Below are positions 43,928-54,225 of a DNA stretch of 64,000 bases, one piece after another. The notes under the pieces were generated by a model, which saw only the letters and a program-made list of their open reading frames with translations, was not told the origin of the DNA and searched no databases. The stretch spans positions 62,001-126,000 of the forward strand of contig NZ_JACXBS010000002.1 in assembly GCF_014698015.1 (NCBI RefSeq), given 5' to 3'. Origin of the DNA: Kocuria sp. cx-455. GTDB lineage: Bacteria > Actinomycetota > Actinomycetes > Actinomycetales > Micrococcaceae. How positions within the stretch are numbered: position 1 is the stretch's first letter; each line of letters begins with the position of its first letter. Both the position numbers and the translations under genes were made by a program.

Positions 43928-44161
43928 ATGACTGAGCCCATTCCCGACCCCAACCCCATCGACAACCCGGACGCCGCCCGGGAACCCCTGCGCGAGGACG
44001 AATTCATCGGCACCACCGGTGACGAGGATTCCGCGTGGGAAGAGGACGACGCTCAGTGGGGCGCCGATGAGGACCCGCTCAATGACGTGGACGAACTGGA
44101 GCTGAACAACCGGATCGACACGGCAGATCAAGAGCTGCCCACCGATCCCGACGTGGACTAG
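43928..44161 (+). CDS. small acidic protein at the head of the fdh operon
   Basis: A 77-residue, very acidic, proline-rich protein without Cys, Lys or hydrophobic core (TEPIPDPNPIDNP, DEDSAWEEDDAQWGADED). ATG 43928 has GAGAAAGGA about 8 bases upstream. It is probably disordered. It ends 9 bases before fdhA, so they share a transcript and it may be a chaperone or handle for the enzyme. I recognise no family. Confidence 0.6.
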   Translation: MTEPIPDPNPIDNPDAAREPLREDEFIGTTGDEDSAWEEDDAQWGADEDPLNDVDELELNNRIDTADQELPTDPDVD

Positions 44162-44170
44162 CCTGGACCC

Positions 44171-47100
44171 ATGTCGCGATTCAGCCCACTGGAATGGCCA
44201 GTCTTCCGGCAGTTCCGCACCGCGGACTCCACGGGCCGCAGCTCGGCTGCGGTGTCTCAACACACCCGGGACATCACCTCGCGCACCGAAACGGCGGACC
44301 GTGTGGTGCAGAGCGTGTGCCCGTACTGCGCCGTGGGCTGCGGACAAAAGGTGTACGTCAAGGACGAGAAGGTCATCCAGATCGAGGGCGATCCGGATTC
44401 ACCCATTTCGCGCGGCCGCTTGTGCCCCAAGGGCTCGGCGAGCGAGCAACTGGTCAACTCGCCGGGTCGGCAGACCCGTGTGCTGTACCGGGCACCGCGG
44501 GCCACCGAGTGGCAGCAGCTGGACCTTAATACCGCAGTGGATATGGTGGTGGACCGCTTCCTGGAGTCCCGCCGCCGTACGTGGCAGGACACGGATGAGC
44601 AGGGCAGGCTCCTGCGCCGCACCATGGGCATCGCGGCACTGGGCGGGGCGACCCTGGACAATGAAGAGAACTACCTGATCAAGAAGCTGTTCACGGCGGC
44701 GGGTGCGGTTCAGATCGAAAATCAGGCCCGCATTTGACACTCCGCCACGGTTCCCAGTTTGGGAACCTCGTTCGGGCGCGGCGGCGCCACCCAGTCCCTG
44801 CAGGACATGGCCAACGCGGATTGCATCGTCATTCAGGGCTCCAACATGGCCGAATGCCACCCCGTGGGATTCCAATGGGTCACTGAGGCCAAGGCGCGCG
44901 GCGCCAAGATCATCCACGTCGACCCGCGGTTCACGCGCACCACAGCGGTGTCCGACAAGCATCTCCCCATCCGGGTGGGCTCCGACATCGCGCTGCTGGG
45001 CGGGTTGATCAATTATGTGCTCACCCATGACCTGTGGTTCCACGAGTACGTGCTGGCGTACACCAACGCGGCCACGATCATCAACGACGACTACCGGGAT
45101 CCCGAAGACCTGGAGGGACTGTTCTCCGGTTATGACCCGGACAGCGGAACCTATGAGCACACCTCCTGGAGCTACCGCACCGCTCCCGGGTACGAGGACG
45201 AGGGCGCCCAGGATTCCGGCGAAGACGAGCACGGCGATCAGAAGAGCGGACGCGCCGGCGGCGACGAGCACGGCAGCGGCGGCCCGCCGCTGAACACCAA
45301 TCATCCCGACCGGGACGAGTCACTGCAGGACCCCAACACGGTTCTGCAGATCCTCAAACGCCATTACGCGCGCTACACCCCGGAGATGGTGCGGGACACG
45401 TGCGGGATCTCTCTGGAGGACTTCGACTACCTGGCCAGAGCGGTCACGGAGAACTCGGGGCGGGAACGCACCACGTGCTTCGCTTACGCGGTGGGCTGGA
45501 CCCACCACACCCTGGGTGCGCAGTTCATCCGCACCGCGGCGGTGCTGCAGTTGCTGCTGGGCAACGTGGGACGGCCGGGCGGCGGGATCATGGCACTGCG
45601 CGGTCACGCGAGCATCCAGGGCTCCACGGACATTCCCACACTGTTCAACCTCTTGCCGGGCTACCTGCCCATGCCCTCGGTGGACAAGGAGTCCTTCGAC
45701 GAGTACGTGGATGCCATCGCGGTCAAGAAGCAGAAGGGCTTCTGGGCCGAGGCCGAAGCCTACACCGTGAGCCTGCTCAAGGCGTGGTGGGGGGACGCCG
45801 CCCAGGAGGACAACGGCTGGGCCTATGACTACATGCCCCGGCTCAACGGCCCCCACGGTACGTACCAGACCGTAATGGCAATGCTCAAGGACGAGGTCGA
45901 GGGTTACTTTGTGCTGGGCCAGAACCCGGCGATCGGCTCGGCCAACGGGCGGTTGCAGCGGCTGGGGATGTCCCACCTGAAGTGGCTGGTGGTGCGGGAC
46001 TTCAACCTCATTGAATCCGCCACGTGGTGGAAAGACGGTCCGGAGATCGCCACCGGCGAGTTACGGACCGAGGACATCGATACCGAGGTGTTCTTCTTCC
46101 CCGCGGCCAACCACGTGGAGAAGGCAGGGACCTTCACCCAGACCCAGCGGTTGCTGCAATGGCGGCACCAGGCCGTCAACCCGCCGGGAGACTGCCAGAG
46201 CGAGTTGCAGTTCTTCTTCGAGCTGGGCAAGCGGCTGCGGGCCAAGCTGGCCGATTCCCGGGACGAACGGGACCGGCCCCTGCAGGAGCTCACGTGGGAT
46301 TACCCCCTGCTGCCGGAGGGCGAACCGGATCCGCGGGCAGTGCTCGCCGAGATCAACGGCAGACATCTGACCGGACCGGACAAGGGTAAGCCGCTGTCCA
46401 GCTACACACAGATGAAGGCTGATGGCTCCACGGACGGCGGGTGCTGGATCTACACCGGGGTCTACGCGGATGGGCAGAACCACGCCGCGGACCGGAAGCC
46501 GGGGCGGGAGCAGGACGAGATCGCCTCGGAGTGGGGCTGGGCATGGCCGGCCAACCGCCGGATCCTCTACAACCGTGCTTCCGCGGACCCCGAGGGCAAG
46601 CCGTGGAGCGAGCGGAAGAAACTGATTTGGTGGGACGCGCAGCACAAACGATGGACCGGTCCGGACGTCCCGGACTTCCCCGTGGACAAGGACCCGGCCG
46701 CCCGGCCGGACCCGGATCTCGGCGGGGCGGCGGCACTGAGCGGCGATGACCCCTTCATCATGCAGGCCGATGGCAAAGGTTGGTTGTTCGCGCCGCGCGG
46801 GATGGTGGATGGGCCCCTACCCACCCATTACGAACCGCAGGAGTCCCCCGTGGTCAACCCGTTGTACGCGCAGCAGCAAAATCCCGCCCGGGAGCTGTTC
46901 CCTCACCCGGGCAACCTCTCCGCGCCGGAGCCGGGAACCCCGCAGGCCGAGGTCTACCCCTACATGTTCACCACGTACCGGCTGACCGAGCAGCACACGG
47001 CCGGTGGCATGAGCCGCTGGTTGCCCTACCTCTCCGAACTGCAACCGGAGATGTTCTGCGAGGTTTCCCCGGAACTGGCGGCCGAATGTGGGCTGGAACC

Positions 47101-47491
47101 GTACGGCTGGGCCACCATCGTCTCCCCGCGTTCCGCGATCGAGGCCAAGGTGTTGGTCACGGACCGCATGACACCCCTGGACATCGGGGGGCGCACCGTC
47201 CACCAGATCGGGCTGCCGTACCACTGGGGGCAGGGCGGGGATGCCGTGGTGACCGGAGACGCCGCTAACGACCTGCTGGGAATCACCCTGGATCCCAACG
47301 TGCACATCCAGGAGTCCAAGGTCGGCACGTGCGATATCCGCCCCGGCCGCAGGCCCCGCGGACCCGAGGTACTTGAACTGGTTTCGGAATACCAAGAACG
47401 CGCGGGGCTGACACCGTCCACCAGTAACACGAAGGTCACCGATCCCCAGCGGGAACTTACCGCCGAGCAGACAGAGGATGGTTCTCAATGA
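44171..47491 (+). CDS. fdhA: formate dehydrogenase alpha subunit, selenocysteine-containing
   Basis: A molybdopterin/tungstopterin selenoprotein of 1106 residues, oxidising formate to CO2. Cys50, Cys53, Cys57 and Cys85 (CPYCAVGCGQK, LCPKG) bind a 4Fe-4S cluster. Codon 189 is TGA (44735-44737) in the context ENQARI-Sec-HSATVPSLG, exactly the Sec position of known formate dehydrogenases. Both flanks are in the same frame. A hairpin 11 bases downstream is a SECIS candidate. There is no twin-arginine signal, so the active site probably faces the cytoplasm. An acidic insert (about residues 321-383) rich in Gly, Asp and Glu is unusual. ATG 44171; the end overlaps the beta subunit start. Confidence 0.96.
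44749..44767 (+). promoter_or_regulatory. bacterial SECIS hairpin in fdhA
   Basis: GGTTCCC-AGTTT-GGGAACC: a perfect 7-bp stem with a 5-base loop, starting 11 bases after the UGA. The distance and size fit the minimal E. coli-type SECIS that SelB binds. The loop sequence differs from E. coli, so recognition by this SelB is inferred. Confidence 0.75.
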
Positions 47492-48630
47492 CCGCAGATC
47501 CAGCCGCCAATCCGACCGCGGACGCCCACTACGACCACCCGCACCCCCGCAAGGGATTCTTCACGGACACCTCCATCTGCATCGGATGCAAGGCGTGCGA
47601 GGTCGCGTGCAAGGAGTGGAACCGTAATCCGGTGGACTCGGACTATGAGCTGCTGGGTTCCTCCTACGACAACACCGGTGCCCTGGGTGCCAATACGTGG
47701 CGGCACGTGGCGTTCATCGAACAGGGCGCGGAGCAAATCGATCGTGCCCGTGAGTCCGGCCGCGCGCTGGTGGATCTGGGCATGCCTCGGGTCGGCCCGC
47801 CCGAGGGTGCAGCATCATCGAAGACGACGTCGCAGGGCACCATCCCCGTGACGCAAGCCGCTGCGGCCGGGTGCGGTTCCGGTGGCGGCGGGTGCGGTTG
47901 CGGCGGTTCCCCCTCGCCGGAAGACTCCGCAGACTCTTCCGATGGCCAGGGACCTGAGTCACCCGTGGCCGCGTCCGTGCATCCGGACACCCCGGATTTC
48001 CGCTGGCTCATGTCATCGGACGTGTGCAAGCACTGCACCCACGCCGGTTGCTTGGACGTGTGCCCCACGGGCGCGCTGTTCCGCACCGAGTACGGCACCG
48101 TGGTGGTCCAGGACGACGTCTGCAACGGCTGCGGCACCTGCGTGGCAGGCTGCCCGTTCGGAGTGATCGAGCGTCGCAGCGATGGTGTGTTCGAACCCAA
48201 GAATCAGCGCGATTCCCCGCCCGTGCCGGACACCGTCAAGGTTCCGCAGCACGGCGTCGCCCAGAAATGCACGCTGTGCTACGACCGCATGAAGAACGAT
48301 CAGACGCCCGCGTGTGCTCAGGCCTGCCCCACCACGTCCATCAAGTACGGCGACCATGACTCCATGGCCGCTACGGCGCGGGAACGAGTGGCACAGCTGC
48401 ACGAGCAGGGCAAGACCGAGGCTCGCCTCTACGGAGCCAACCCCAATGACGGAGTGGGCGGTACCGGTTCCGTGTTCCTGCTCCTGGACGAACCGGAGAC
48501 CTACGGTTTGCCACCGGACCCGCGCGTTCCCACCGCCGATCTCCCGTACATGTTCAAGCGCGCGGGCATGGCCGTTGCCGGCATGTTGGCCGTGGGCGCC
48601 GTCGCTTTCGCCTCGGGCGGCCGCCGATGA
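47488..48630 (+). CDS. fdhB: formate dehydrogenase beta subunit, 4Fe-4S ferredoxin type
   Basis: A 380-residue electron-transfer subunit with four Cys clusters: CIGCKACEVACKEW, CKHCTHAGCLDVCP, CNGCGTCVAGCPFG and CTLCYDRM with ACAQACP. They would bind four 4Fe-4S centres. A C-terminal hydrophobic segment (AGMAVAGMLAVGAVAFAS) anchors it to the membrane. Between clusters one and two is an unusual Gly/Cys-rich stretch (GCGSGGGGCGCGG, near 47870-47915). It overlaps fdhA by 4 bases and the next gene by 4, so translation is coupled. Confidence 0.93.
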   Translation: MTADPAANPTADAHYDHPHPRKGFFTDTSICIGCKACEVACKEWNRNPVDSDYELLGSSYDNTGALGANTWRHVAFIEQGAEQIDRARESGRALVDLGMPRVGPPEGAASSKTTSQGTIPVTQAAAAGCGSGGGGCGCGGSPSPEDSADSSDGQGPESPVAASVHPDTPDFRWLMSSDVCKHCTHAGCLDVCPTGALFRTEYGTVVVQDDVCNGCGTCVAGCPFGVIERRSDGVFEPKNQRDSPPVPDTVKVPQHGVAQKCTLCYDRMKNDQTPACAQACPTTSIKYGDHDSMAATARERVAQLHEQGKTEARLYGANPNDGVGGTGSVFLLLDEPETYGLPPDPRVPTADLPYMFKRAGMAVAGMLAVGAVAFASGGRR

Positions 48631-49727
48631 GCGTCTCCGAGTACGACAACTATCGCCCACCCGAAGAGCCACGCCGTAAGCGCAAGGGGAAAGGGCGCCG
48701 CAGGGCATCCGGATCCGCTTTCCGCCGAGGCGGCGACGGGTCCCGCGAAATGCCCATGGTGCCCGAGCCGGAGTTCACGTCCTATTACGGGCGGCCCATC
48801 GTCAAGGCGCCGCCGTGGGAGACACAAATCGGCGCGTACCTGTTCCTGGGCGGTTTGGCGGGCGGCTCCTCGATCCTGGCCTTCGGTGCCGAACTAACCG
48901 GTCGGCCCCTGCTGAGGCGCAACATGCGACTGTCGGCCCTTACCGCAGCGAGCCTGGGAACGGTCGCCCTGGTGAGTGACCTGGGCCGTCCCGAGCGGTT
49001 CCTGAACATGATGCGCACCATTAAGCCCACTTCTCCCATGAGCCTGGGCTCCTGGTTGCTTGCCTATTACGCCTCACACGCGGGTTTTGCAGCAGCCGCC
49101 GAAGTGGATCGGATGACCCACGCGAAACTGCCCTTGGGTCCGCTACGTCCCGTCCTGCGCTTCATCGAGCGGCCAGCCGCAGCCGGTGCCGCGGTTACGG
49201 GCGCGCCTCTGGCTGCCTATACCGCCGTGCTGCTCAGTGACACCGCGGTGCCCACGTGGAACGCGATGCACAAGGACCTCCCGTTCGTGTTCGTGAGCTC
49301 AGCGTCCCTGGCCGCCGGCGGCCTCGCAATGCTGACCACGCCGGTCACGGAGACCAAGCCTGCCCGGACATTTGCGCTCGCGGGCGTGGCGGGTGAACTC
49401 GTGGCCATGCACCTCATGAAGCAGCGCATGGACCCCGTGGTCGTCGAGCCTCTTGAGCAGGGCCGCCCCGGTACGTGGCTGACATGGAGTGAACGGCTCG
49501 CCCTGGCCGGCGCCGCGGGCACGATCCTCGGCGGACGACGCCGCTGGGTTGCCGCGCTCTCGGGGACCGCACTAATTGCTTCCTCCGCGCTCACCCGTTT
49601 CGGAGTGTTCCAGGCCGGCAAGGACTCCGTGAAGGACCCCAAGTACACCGTGGAACCGCAGCGCAACCGGCTGGCAAAACGCCGGGCCGCGGGCATCGTG
49701 GACGATTCGATCACGACCGCCGGCTGA
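48627..49727 (+). CDS. nrfD: NrfD-like membrane subunit of formate dehydrogenase
   Basis: A 366-residue polysulfide-reductase (NrfD) type protein that would pass electrons to the quinone pool. A basic, disordered N-terminus (PRRKRKGKGRRRASG) is followed by about eight hydrophobic helices; ETQIGAYLFLGGLAGGSSIL and the LVSDLGRPERFLNM motif are NrfD hallmarks. ATG overlaps the fdhB stop. It ends one base before the selD stop on the other strand. Confidence 0.92.
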   Translation: MSVSEYDNYRPPEEPRRKRKGKGRRRASGSAFRRGGDGSREMPMVPEPEFTSYYGRPIVKAPPWETQIGAYLFLGGLAGGSSILAFGAELTGRPLLRRNMRLSALTAASLGTVALVSDLGRPERFLNMMRTIKPTSPMSLGSWLLAYYASHAGFAAAAEVDRMTHAKLPLGPLRPVLRFIERPAAAGAAVTGAPLAAYTAVLLSDTAVPTWNAMHKDLPFVFVSSASLAAGGLAMLTTPVTETKPARTFALAGVAGELVAMHLMKQRMDPVVVEPLEQGRPGTWLTWSERLALAGAAGTILGGRRRWVAALSGTALIASSALTRFGVFQAGKDSVKDPKYTVEPQRNRLAKRRAAGIVDDSITTAG

Positions 49728-50744
49728 TCACCGGACCCGAACCAGATCGTCGTCGCGTTCGGGCAGGGCCACGGTCTCACCGATCACGGGATACCCGGGC
49801 AGCTCGCCCACCACGAGGAGCCCGCCGGACGTCTGGGCATCCGCGAGGAACAGGAGGTCCTCCTCCGAGATTCCGAAGTCAGCTGTCAGGTGCGGGCGCA
49901 CCCAGTCCAAGTTGCGGCGGGTACCGCCGGAGACGAACCCGCCCCGCAGGGCTTCCGCTGCGCCGGAGACCATGGGCACCGCGCTGCGGTCGATGACCGC
50001 ACCCACCCCGGAGGCGCGGGCCATTTTGTAGAGGTGGCCGAGCAGCCCGAAACCGGTGACGTCCGTGGCCGCCTTCAGCCCCGCAGCTACGGCGGCTTGG
50101 GAAGCGTCCCGGTTGAGCTGGGTCATGGTGGCGATGGCTTCCTCGAAGACCTCGCCGGTCTGTTTGTGGCGGTTGTTGAGTAATCCCACGCCCAATGGTT
50201 TGGTGAGCGTGATGGGCAGCCCTGCCTGGGCTGCGTCGTTGCGGAGCAATTTGGTGGGGTCCGCCGTGCCGGTCACGGCCATGCCGTACTTGGGTTCGGG
50301 GTCATCGATGGAGTGACCTCCAATCACCGGGCACCCTGCCTCGGATGCAATGTCCAGGCCGCCCTGCAGGACCTCGGACATCAACTCCATCGGCAGTACG
50401 TCGCGGGGCCAACCGACCAGGTTGATCGCGACGATCGGGTGGCCACCCATGGCATAGACATCGGAGAGGGCGTTGGCCGCGGCAATCCGACCCCAGTCGT
50501 AGGCGCTGTCGACCACGGGGGTGAAGAAGTCTGCGGTGGACAACACGGCGAGGTCCTCGCGGACCAGGACCGCAGCGGCGTCGTCGCCGTCGTCCAGGCC
50601 GACCAGAACGTTGGGCGCCGTCTGCCCCGTGAGGCCGCGGACGGCCTGCTCAAGCTCTCCCGGCGGGATCTTGCAGGCGCAGCCGCCGCCGTGGGCGTAG
50701 CCGGTGAGGCGAAGATCAGTGGACGGGAACTGTGAAGGAGCCAT
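49728..50744 (-). CDS. selD: selenide, water dikinase
   Basis: A 338-residue enzyme making selenophosphate from selenide and ATP. GGGCACKIPPGEL holds the catalytic Cys22 and Lys25, so this SelD is the Cys form, not a selenoprotein. VGLDDGDDAAAV and VGWPRDVLPMELMSEVL are conserved nucleotide and dimer segments. It converges with the formate dehydrogenase operon without a gap and is divergent from the tRNA-Sec and selAB. Confidence 0.96.
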   Translation of the reverse strand: MAPSQFPSTDLRLTGYAHGGGCACKIPPGELEQAVRGLTGQTAPNVLVGLDDGDDAAAVLVREDLAVLSTADFFTPVVDSAYDWGRIAAANALSDVYAMGGHPIVAINLVGWPRDVLPMELMSEVLQGGLDIASEAGCPVIGGHSIDDPEPKYGMAVTGTADPTKLLRNDAAQAGLPITLTKPLGVGLLNNRHKQTGEVFEEAIATMTQLNRDASQAAVAAGLKAATDVTGFGLLGHLYKMARASGVGAVIDRSAVPMVSGAAEALRGGFVSGGTRRNLDWVRPHLTADFGISEEDLLFLADAQTSGGLLVVGELPGYPVIGETVALPERDDDLVRVR

Positions 50745-50793
50745 GTCTCCAGTCTAGGGAGACCAGTCGTGCGGGCGGTGATAGGTTCGATAC

Positions 50794-50888
50794 GGAGGCG
50801 TCTGAGTCCTGGTGGGCTCCCCGGTCTTCAAAACCGGTGAAACCGAGCATCTCGGTTTGGCGGGTTCGATTCCCGTCCGCTTCCGCCA
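50794..50888 (+). tRNA. selC: tRNA-Sec (anticodon TCA)
   Basis: Ninety-five bases including encoded CCA. Acceptor GGAGGCG pairs with CGCTTCC. The D stem is six pairs (GAGTCC/GGGCTC) with a four-base loop, a Sec-specific feature. The anticodon arm is CCGGT-CTTCAAA-ACCGG, with TCA in the loop. The variable arm is long (AAACCGAG/CTCGGTTT) and the T arm is GCGGG-TTCGATT-CCCGT. It sits between selD and selA. Confidence 0.95.
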
Positions 50889-50966
50889 CATGTCGCCGCG
50901 CCCCTCGGATCGCTCCGAAGGCGGCGGCTGCTCACCCCAGGCACCCGAGACGTACAAGGAGTCACA

Positions 50967-52274
50967 GTGACCGGAGCAGACCCCCGTTCACAGATTCCCA
51001 GCACGGATCAGCTCCTGGCGCTACCGGGAGTTCACGCCGCTCGAGCCAGGCTGAGCGAACACGTGATTCGCTCCGCCATAACGCGAGCTCAGGAACGGGC
51101 CCGCCTGACGGAGATCGCACCGGAAGACGTGCGGGACGCGGTGATCGCAACTCTGGCCGGACGGCGGGCCACCTCCCTGACCCCCGTGCTGAACGCGACC
51201 GGCGTGGTCATCCACACGAACCTCGGCAGGGCGCCGTTGTCGGTCGCGGCACGTGAGGCGTTGTTGGATGCGAGCGGGTATGTGGACGTCGAACTGGATC
51301 TGATCACGGGGCAACGGTCCAAACGTGGGGTGGCCGCGCGTGCAGCGCTCCTGGCGGCTTGTCCCGCGGCCGAAGATGCTCTGATCGTCAACAATGGTGC
51401 GGCCGCCCTCGTGCTGGCCACCACGGCATTGGCGCGCGACCGCGAAATCATTGTGAGCCGCGGAGAACTCGTGGAGATCGGCGCCGGATTCCGTTTGCCG
51501 GATCTGATGGAATCCACGGGGACTCGTTTGCGGGAAGTCGGCACCACCAACCGCACCCATGTCGCCGATTACGCGGACGCGGTCGGTCCGCACGCCGCCG
51601 CGCTGCTCAAGGTCCACCCGAGCAACTTCAGGGTCAGCGGGTTCACATCGGACGTGCCCCTGCGGGGCTTGCGGGCGCTCGCCGACGAGCACAATCTGCC
51701 CCTCATCATGGATGTTGGTAGCGGTCTCCTGGCCCCCGATCCAACGTTGCCGGACGAACCCAGTCTGAGCGAAGCGCTCGAGGCCGGCGCGGATGTCGTC
51801 ATTGCCAGTGGAGACAAGCTGCTCGGCGGCACCCAGGCGGGAATTCTGCTGGGCCGCTCGGACGTCATCCAGCGCCTGGCCAAACACCCGCTGGCACGGG
51901 CCGTTCGTGCCGACAAGCTGACCCTCGCCGCACTCGAGGCAACGTTGGTGTCCGGGGAGACTCCGGTACAGCGGGCGCTCCACGCAGATCCTGAGCAATT
52001 GCGCGCGCGAGCCGAGAAACTCGGTGACGACCTGGCAATGCCCGTGGTGCCCCACGACGGCCGCGTGGGCGGCGGGGGAGCGCCAGGGGTGCCACTGTCG
52101 GGGTGGGCGGTCCGCCTGCCGGAGCAAGCGGCGCGGTTGCTGCGACTCGGCCAACCCGCCGTGTTGCCGCGCGTCCACGACGGCGCGTGCCTGATCGACC
52201 TGCGCTGCATTCCCGAGGCCGACGACGAACGCGTCGTCGCCGCCGCACGCGTCGCGTTGGGAGCGCTGGACTGA
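50967..52274 (+). CDS. selA: L-seryl-tRNA(Sec) selenium transferase
   Basis: A 435-residue PLP enzyme that turns seryl-tRNA-Sec into selenocysteyl-tRNA-Sec. LNATGVVIHTNLGRAPL is the N-terminal signature, and VVIASGDKLLGGTQAGILLG contains the PLP-binding Lys. GTG 50967 has AAGGAG 6 bases upstream. The stop overlaps the selB start (TGATG), so SelA and SelB are coupled. Confidence 0.96.
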   Translation: MTGADPRSQIPSTDQLLALPGVHAARARLSEHVIRSAITRAQERARLTEIAPEDVRDAVIATLAGRRATSLTPVLNATGVVIHTNLGRAPLSVAAREALLDASGYVDVELDLITGQRSKRGVAARAALLAACPAAEDALIVNNGAAALVLATTALARDREIIVSRGELVEIGAGFRLPDLMESTGTRLREVGTTNRTHVADYADAVGPHAAALLKVHPSNFRVSGFTSDVPLRGLRALADEHNLPLIMDVGSGLLAPDPTLPDEPSLSEALEAGADVVIASGDKLLGGTQAGILLGRSDVIQRLAKHPLARAVRADKLTLAALEATLVSGETPVQRALHADPEQLRARAEKLGDDLAMPVVPHDGRVGGGGAPGVPLSGWAVRLPEQAARLLRLGQPAVLPRVHDGACLIDLRCIPEADDERVVAAARVALGALD

Positions 52275-54073
52275 TGTACGTTGTCGCGACCGCGGGCCAC
52301 GTGGATCACGGTAAGTCAACCCTGGTGCGAGCCCTGACCGGAATGGAACCGGATCGCTGGGCCGAGGAAAAACAACGCGGGCTCACCATTGATCTGGGAT
52401 TCGCCTGGACGGATCTGCCGTCCGGGAACAACGTGGCCTTCGTGGATGTCCCCGGCCACGAACGATTCCTCGGCAACATGCTCGCGGGGCTCGGGCCGGC
52501 ACCCGTGGTCTGTTTCGTGGTCGCCGTCGACGAAGGGTGGCAGGCCCAGTCCAGCGATCACCGTGACGCATTGGCGGCGTTGGGTATTGAGCGCGGGCTG
52601 ATCGTCCTGACGAAAGCGGATCGGGCGCCCGAGCGGGTGGAGGCCGTGACGGAACAGGTCAGGGGCGAGTTGTCCGGAACCGGCCTTCGCAATGCCCCGG
52701 TAGTGGCCGTGTCCGCCCAGAACGGGACGGGTTTGAATGAATTTCGCGCGGCGCTGGACGGCGTTCTGCAGGACGTTCCCCTGCCGGACCCCGCGGAGCG
52801 GTTGCGGCTCTGGGTGGATCGGGCGTTCTCGGTGTCCGGGGCGGGCACCGTGGTCACGGGAACCCTGACCGCCGGAACGGTTCGCGTGGGGGACAAGCTG
52901 AGCTTGCTCGGTCAGGATCGTGTTCGCCCGGTCACGGTACGTTCAGTGCAGAGTCATAATCGCTCGGTGCAGGCCATTGGGGCGACCAACCGGGTGGCCA
53001 TTAATATGCGGGGCATTTCTGCGGAGGACGTTCATCGCGGTGATGCGCTCCTGACACCGGACGCGTGGCCGACCACGGGTGAACTGGATGTGCGCCGGAT
53101 GTCCGGGATCTCGTTCGAGGACGCACCGGCGGAAATCATGGTCCACGCGGGGTCCGCCTCGGTCCCGGCGCGCTTACGACCCTTTGACGACGATCACGCG
53201 CGTGTGCAGCTGTCCCACGAGCTGGCGCTGATCCCGGGGGACCGGTTGGTAATGCGCTATCCCGAGGCCCGCGTGCTGTTGGGCGGGGCACGTGTGCTCG
53301 ATGTGGACCCGCCCGAACTCAACCGGCGCGGCGACAGCGCACGGCACACCCAATGGCTGGCCACCCTTCCCGAGACCGGGGATCCCGTGGCTGAGACAAA
53401 ACACCGCGGAGCGGTGCGCATCGCGTGGTTGCACAGGTTGGGACTTGTGGACTCGGGGGGCGCAGAGCCTTCGCCCGGTGAAGACATCACCAAGGTGGGG
53501 CGCTGGTGGATCCATCGCCCGGTGCTCACAGGCTGGGCGGAGAAACTGCGCAGCGCCGTGAAGCGGCTGCACGAGCGGGATCCATTGAGCCCCGGCATGA
53601 CCCGGGGCGCGGCCATCGATGCACTTGCTCTGCCCGGGCCGGAATTGCTGGCAACGGTCATCAGGGAGGCCCAACTCGAGGAGCGGGGCGGTCTCATCAC
53701 CGTTTCCGGCCGTTCCGGGGAACTGGGCGCGGCCGAAAACGCTGTGGCCCGGGTCGAAGCCCAGCTGGTCAAGAATCCCTTTGCGGTGCCCGAGGCCCAG
53801 GAACTCACTGACCTCGGGCTGGGACCCCGTGAACTGGCGGCCGCGGAACGAGCGGGGCGGCTGGTGCGGTTGGCGGACGGCGTCGTGGTGCTGCCGAACG
53901 CTCCGGCACTGGCCATGCGCGAGCTGGCGCGGCTGGAGCAACCGTTCACCACGAGTCAGGCACGGCAAGCGTGGGGGACCACCCGGCGCGTGGCCATCCC
54001 ACTGCTCGAGCATCTGGATGCACGCGGCTGGACCCGGCGACTGGACGGAACCGCGAGGACCGTCGTGCATTAG
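52274..54073 (+). CDS. selB: selenocysteine-specific elongation factor SelB
   Basis: A 599-residue GTPase that brings selenocysteyl-tRNA to UGA codons. ATAGHVDHGKSTLVRALTG is G1, VDVPGHERFLGNMLAG is G3 and VLTKADRAPE is G4. Beta-barrel domains follow, and the C-terminal third is a run of winged helices that would bind the SECIS hairpin. ATG 52274 overlaps the selA stop; the longer frame upstream lies inside selA. It completes the selABCD set beside its only visible client, fdhA. Confidence 0.96.
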   Translation: MYVVATAGHVDHGKSTLVRALTGMEPDRWAEEKQRGLTIDLGFAWTDLPSGNNVAFVDVPGHERFLGNMLAGLGPAPVVCFVVAVDEGWQAQSSDHRDALAALGIERGLIVLTKADRAPERVEAVTEQVRGELSGTGLRNAPVVAVSAQNGTGLNEFRAALDGVLQDVPLPDPAERLRLWVDRAFSVSGAGTVVTGTLTAGTVRVGDKLSLLGQDRVRPVTVRSVQSHNRSVQAIGATNRVAINMRGISAEDVHRGDALLTPDAWPTTGELDVRRMSGISFEDAPAEIMVHAGSASVPARLRPFDDDHARVQLSHELALIPGDRLVMRYPEARVLLGGARVLDVDPPELNRRGDSARHTQWLATLPETGDPVAETKHRGAVRIAWLHRLGLVDSGGAEPSPGEDITKVGRWWIHRPVLTGWAEKLRSAVKRLHERDPLSPGMTRGAAIDALALPGPELLATVIREAQLEERGGLITVSGRSGELGAAENAVARVEAQLVKNPFAVPEAQELTDLGLGPRELAAAERAGRLVRLADGVVVLPNAPALAMRELARLEQPFTTSQARQAWGTTRRVAIPLLEHLDARGWTRRLDGTARTVVH

Positions 54074-54136
54074 GGCACCGGTGCGCCGTCCGGCAGGACC
54101 ACGCTCTGGGCAGAAGGTCTAGTGCGTGTCGGAGCG

Positions 54137-54150
54137 CCAGATTAATCTGG
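54137..54150. promoter_or_regulatory. 14-bp perfect palindrome upstream of DUF3072 gene
   Basis: CCAGATTAATCTGG is fully self-complementary and A/T-rich at its centre, in the 150-base gap before the DUF3072 gene. It is a plausible operator of an unknown regulator. Confidence 0.45.
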
Positions 54151-54225
54151 AGAGCAAGCTGGGCGATCGATAGCGTGCTGTGTTGGACTCCCAGTCGACT
54201 GCAAAACACCGAACAAGGAGAAATC

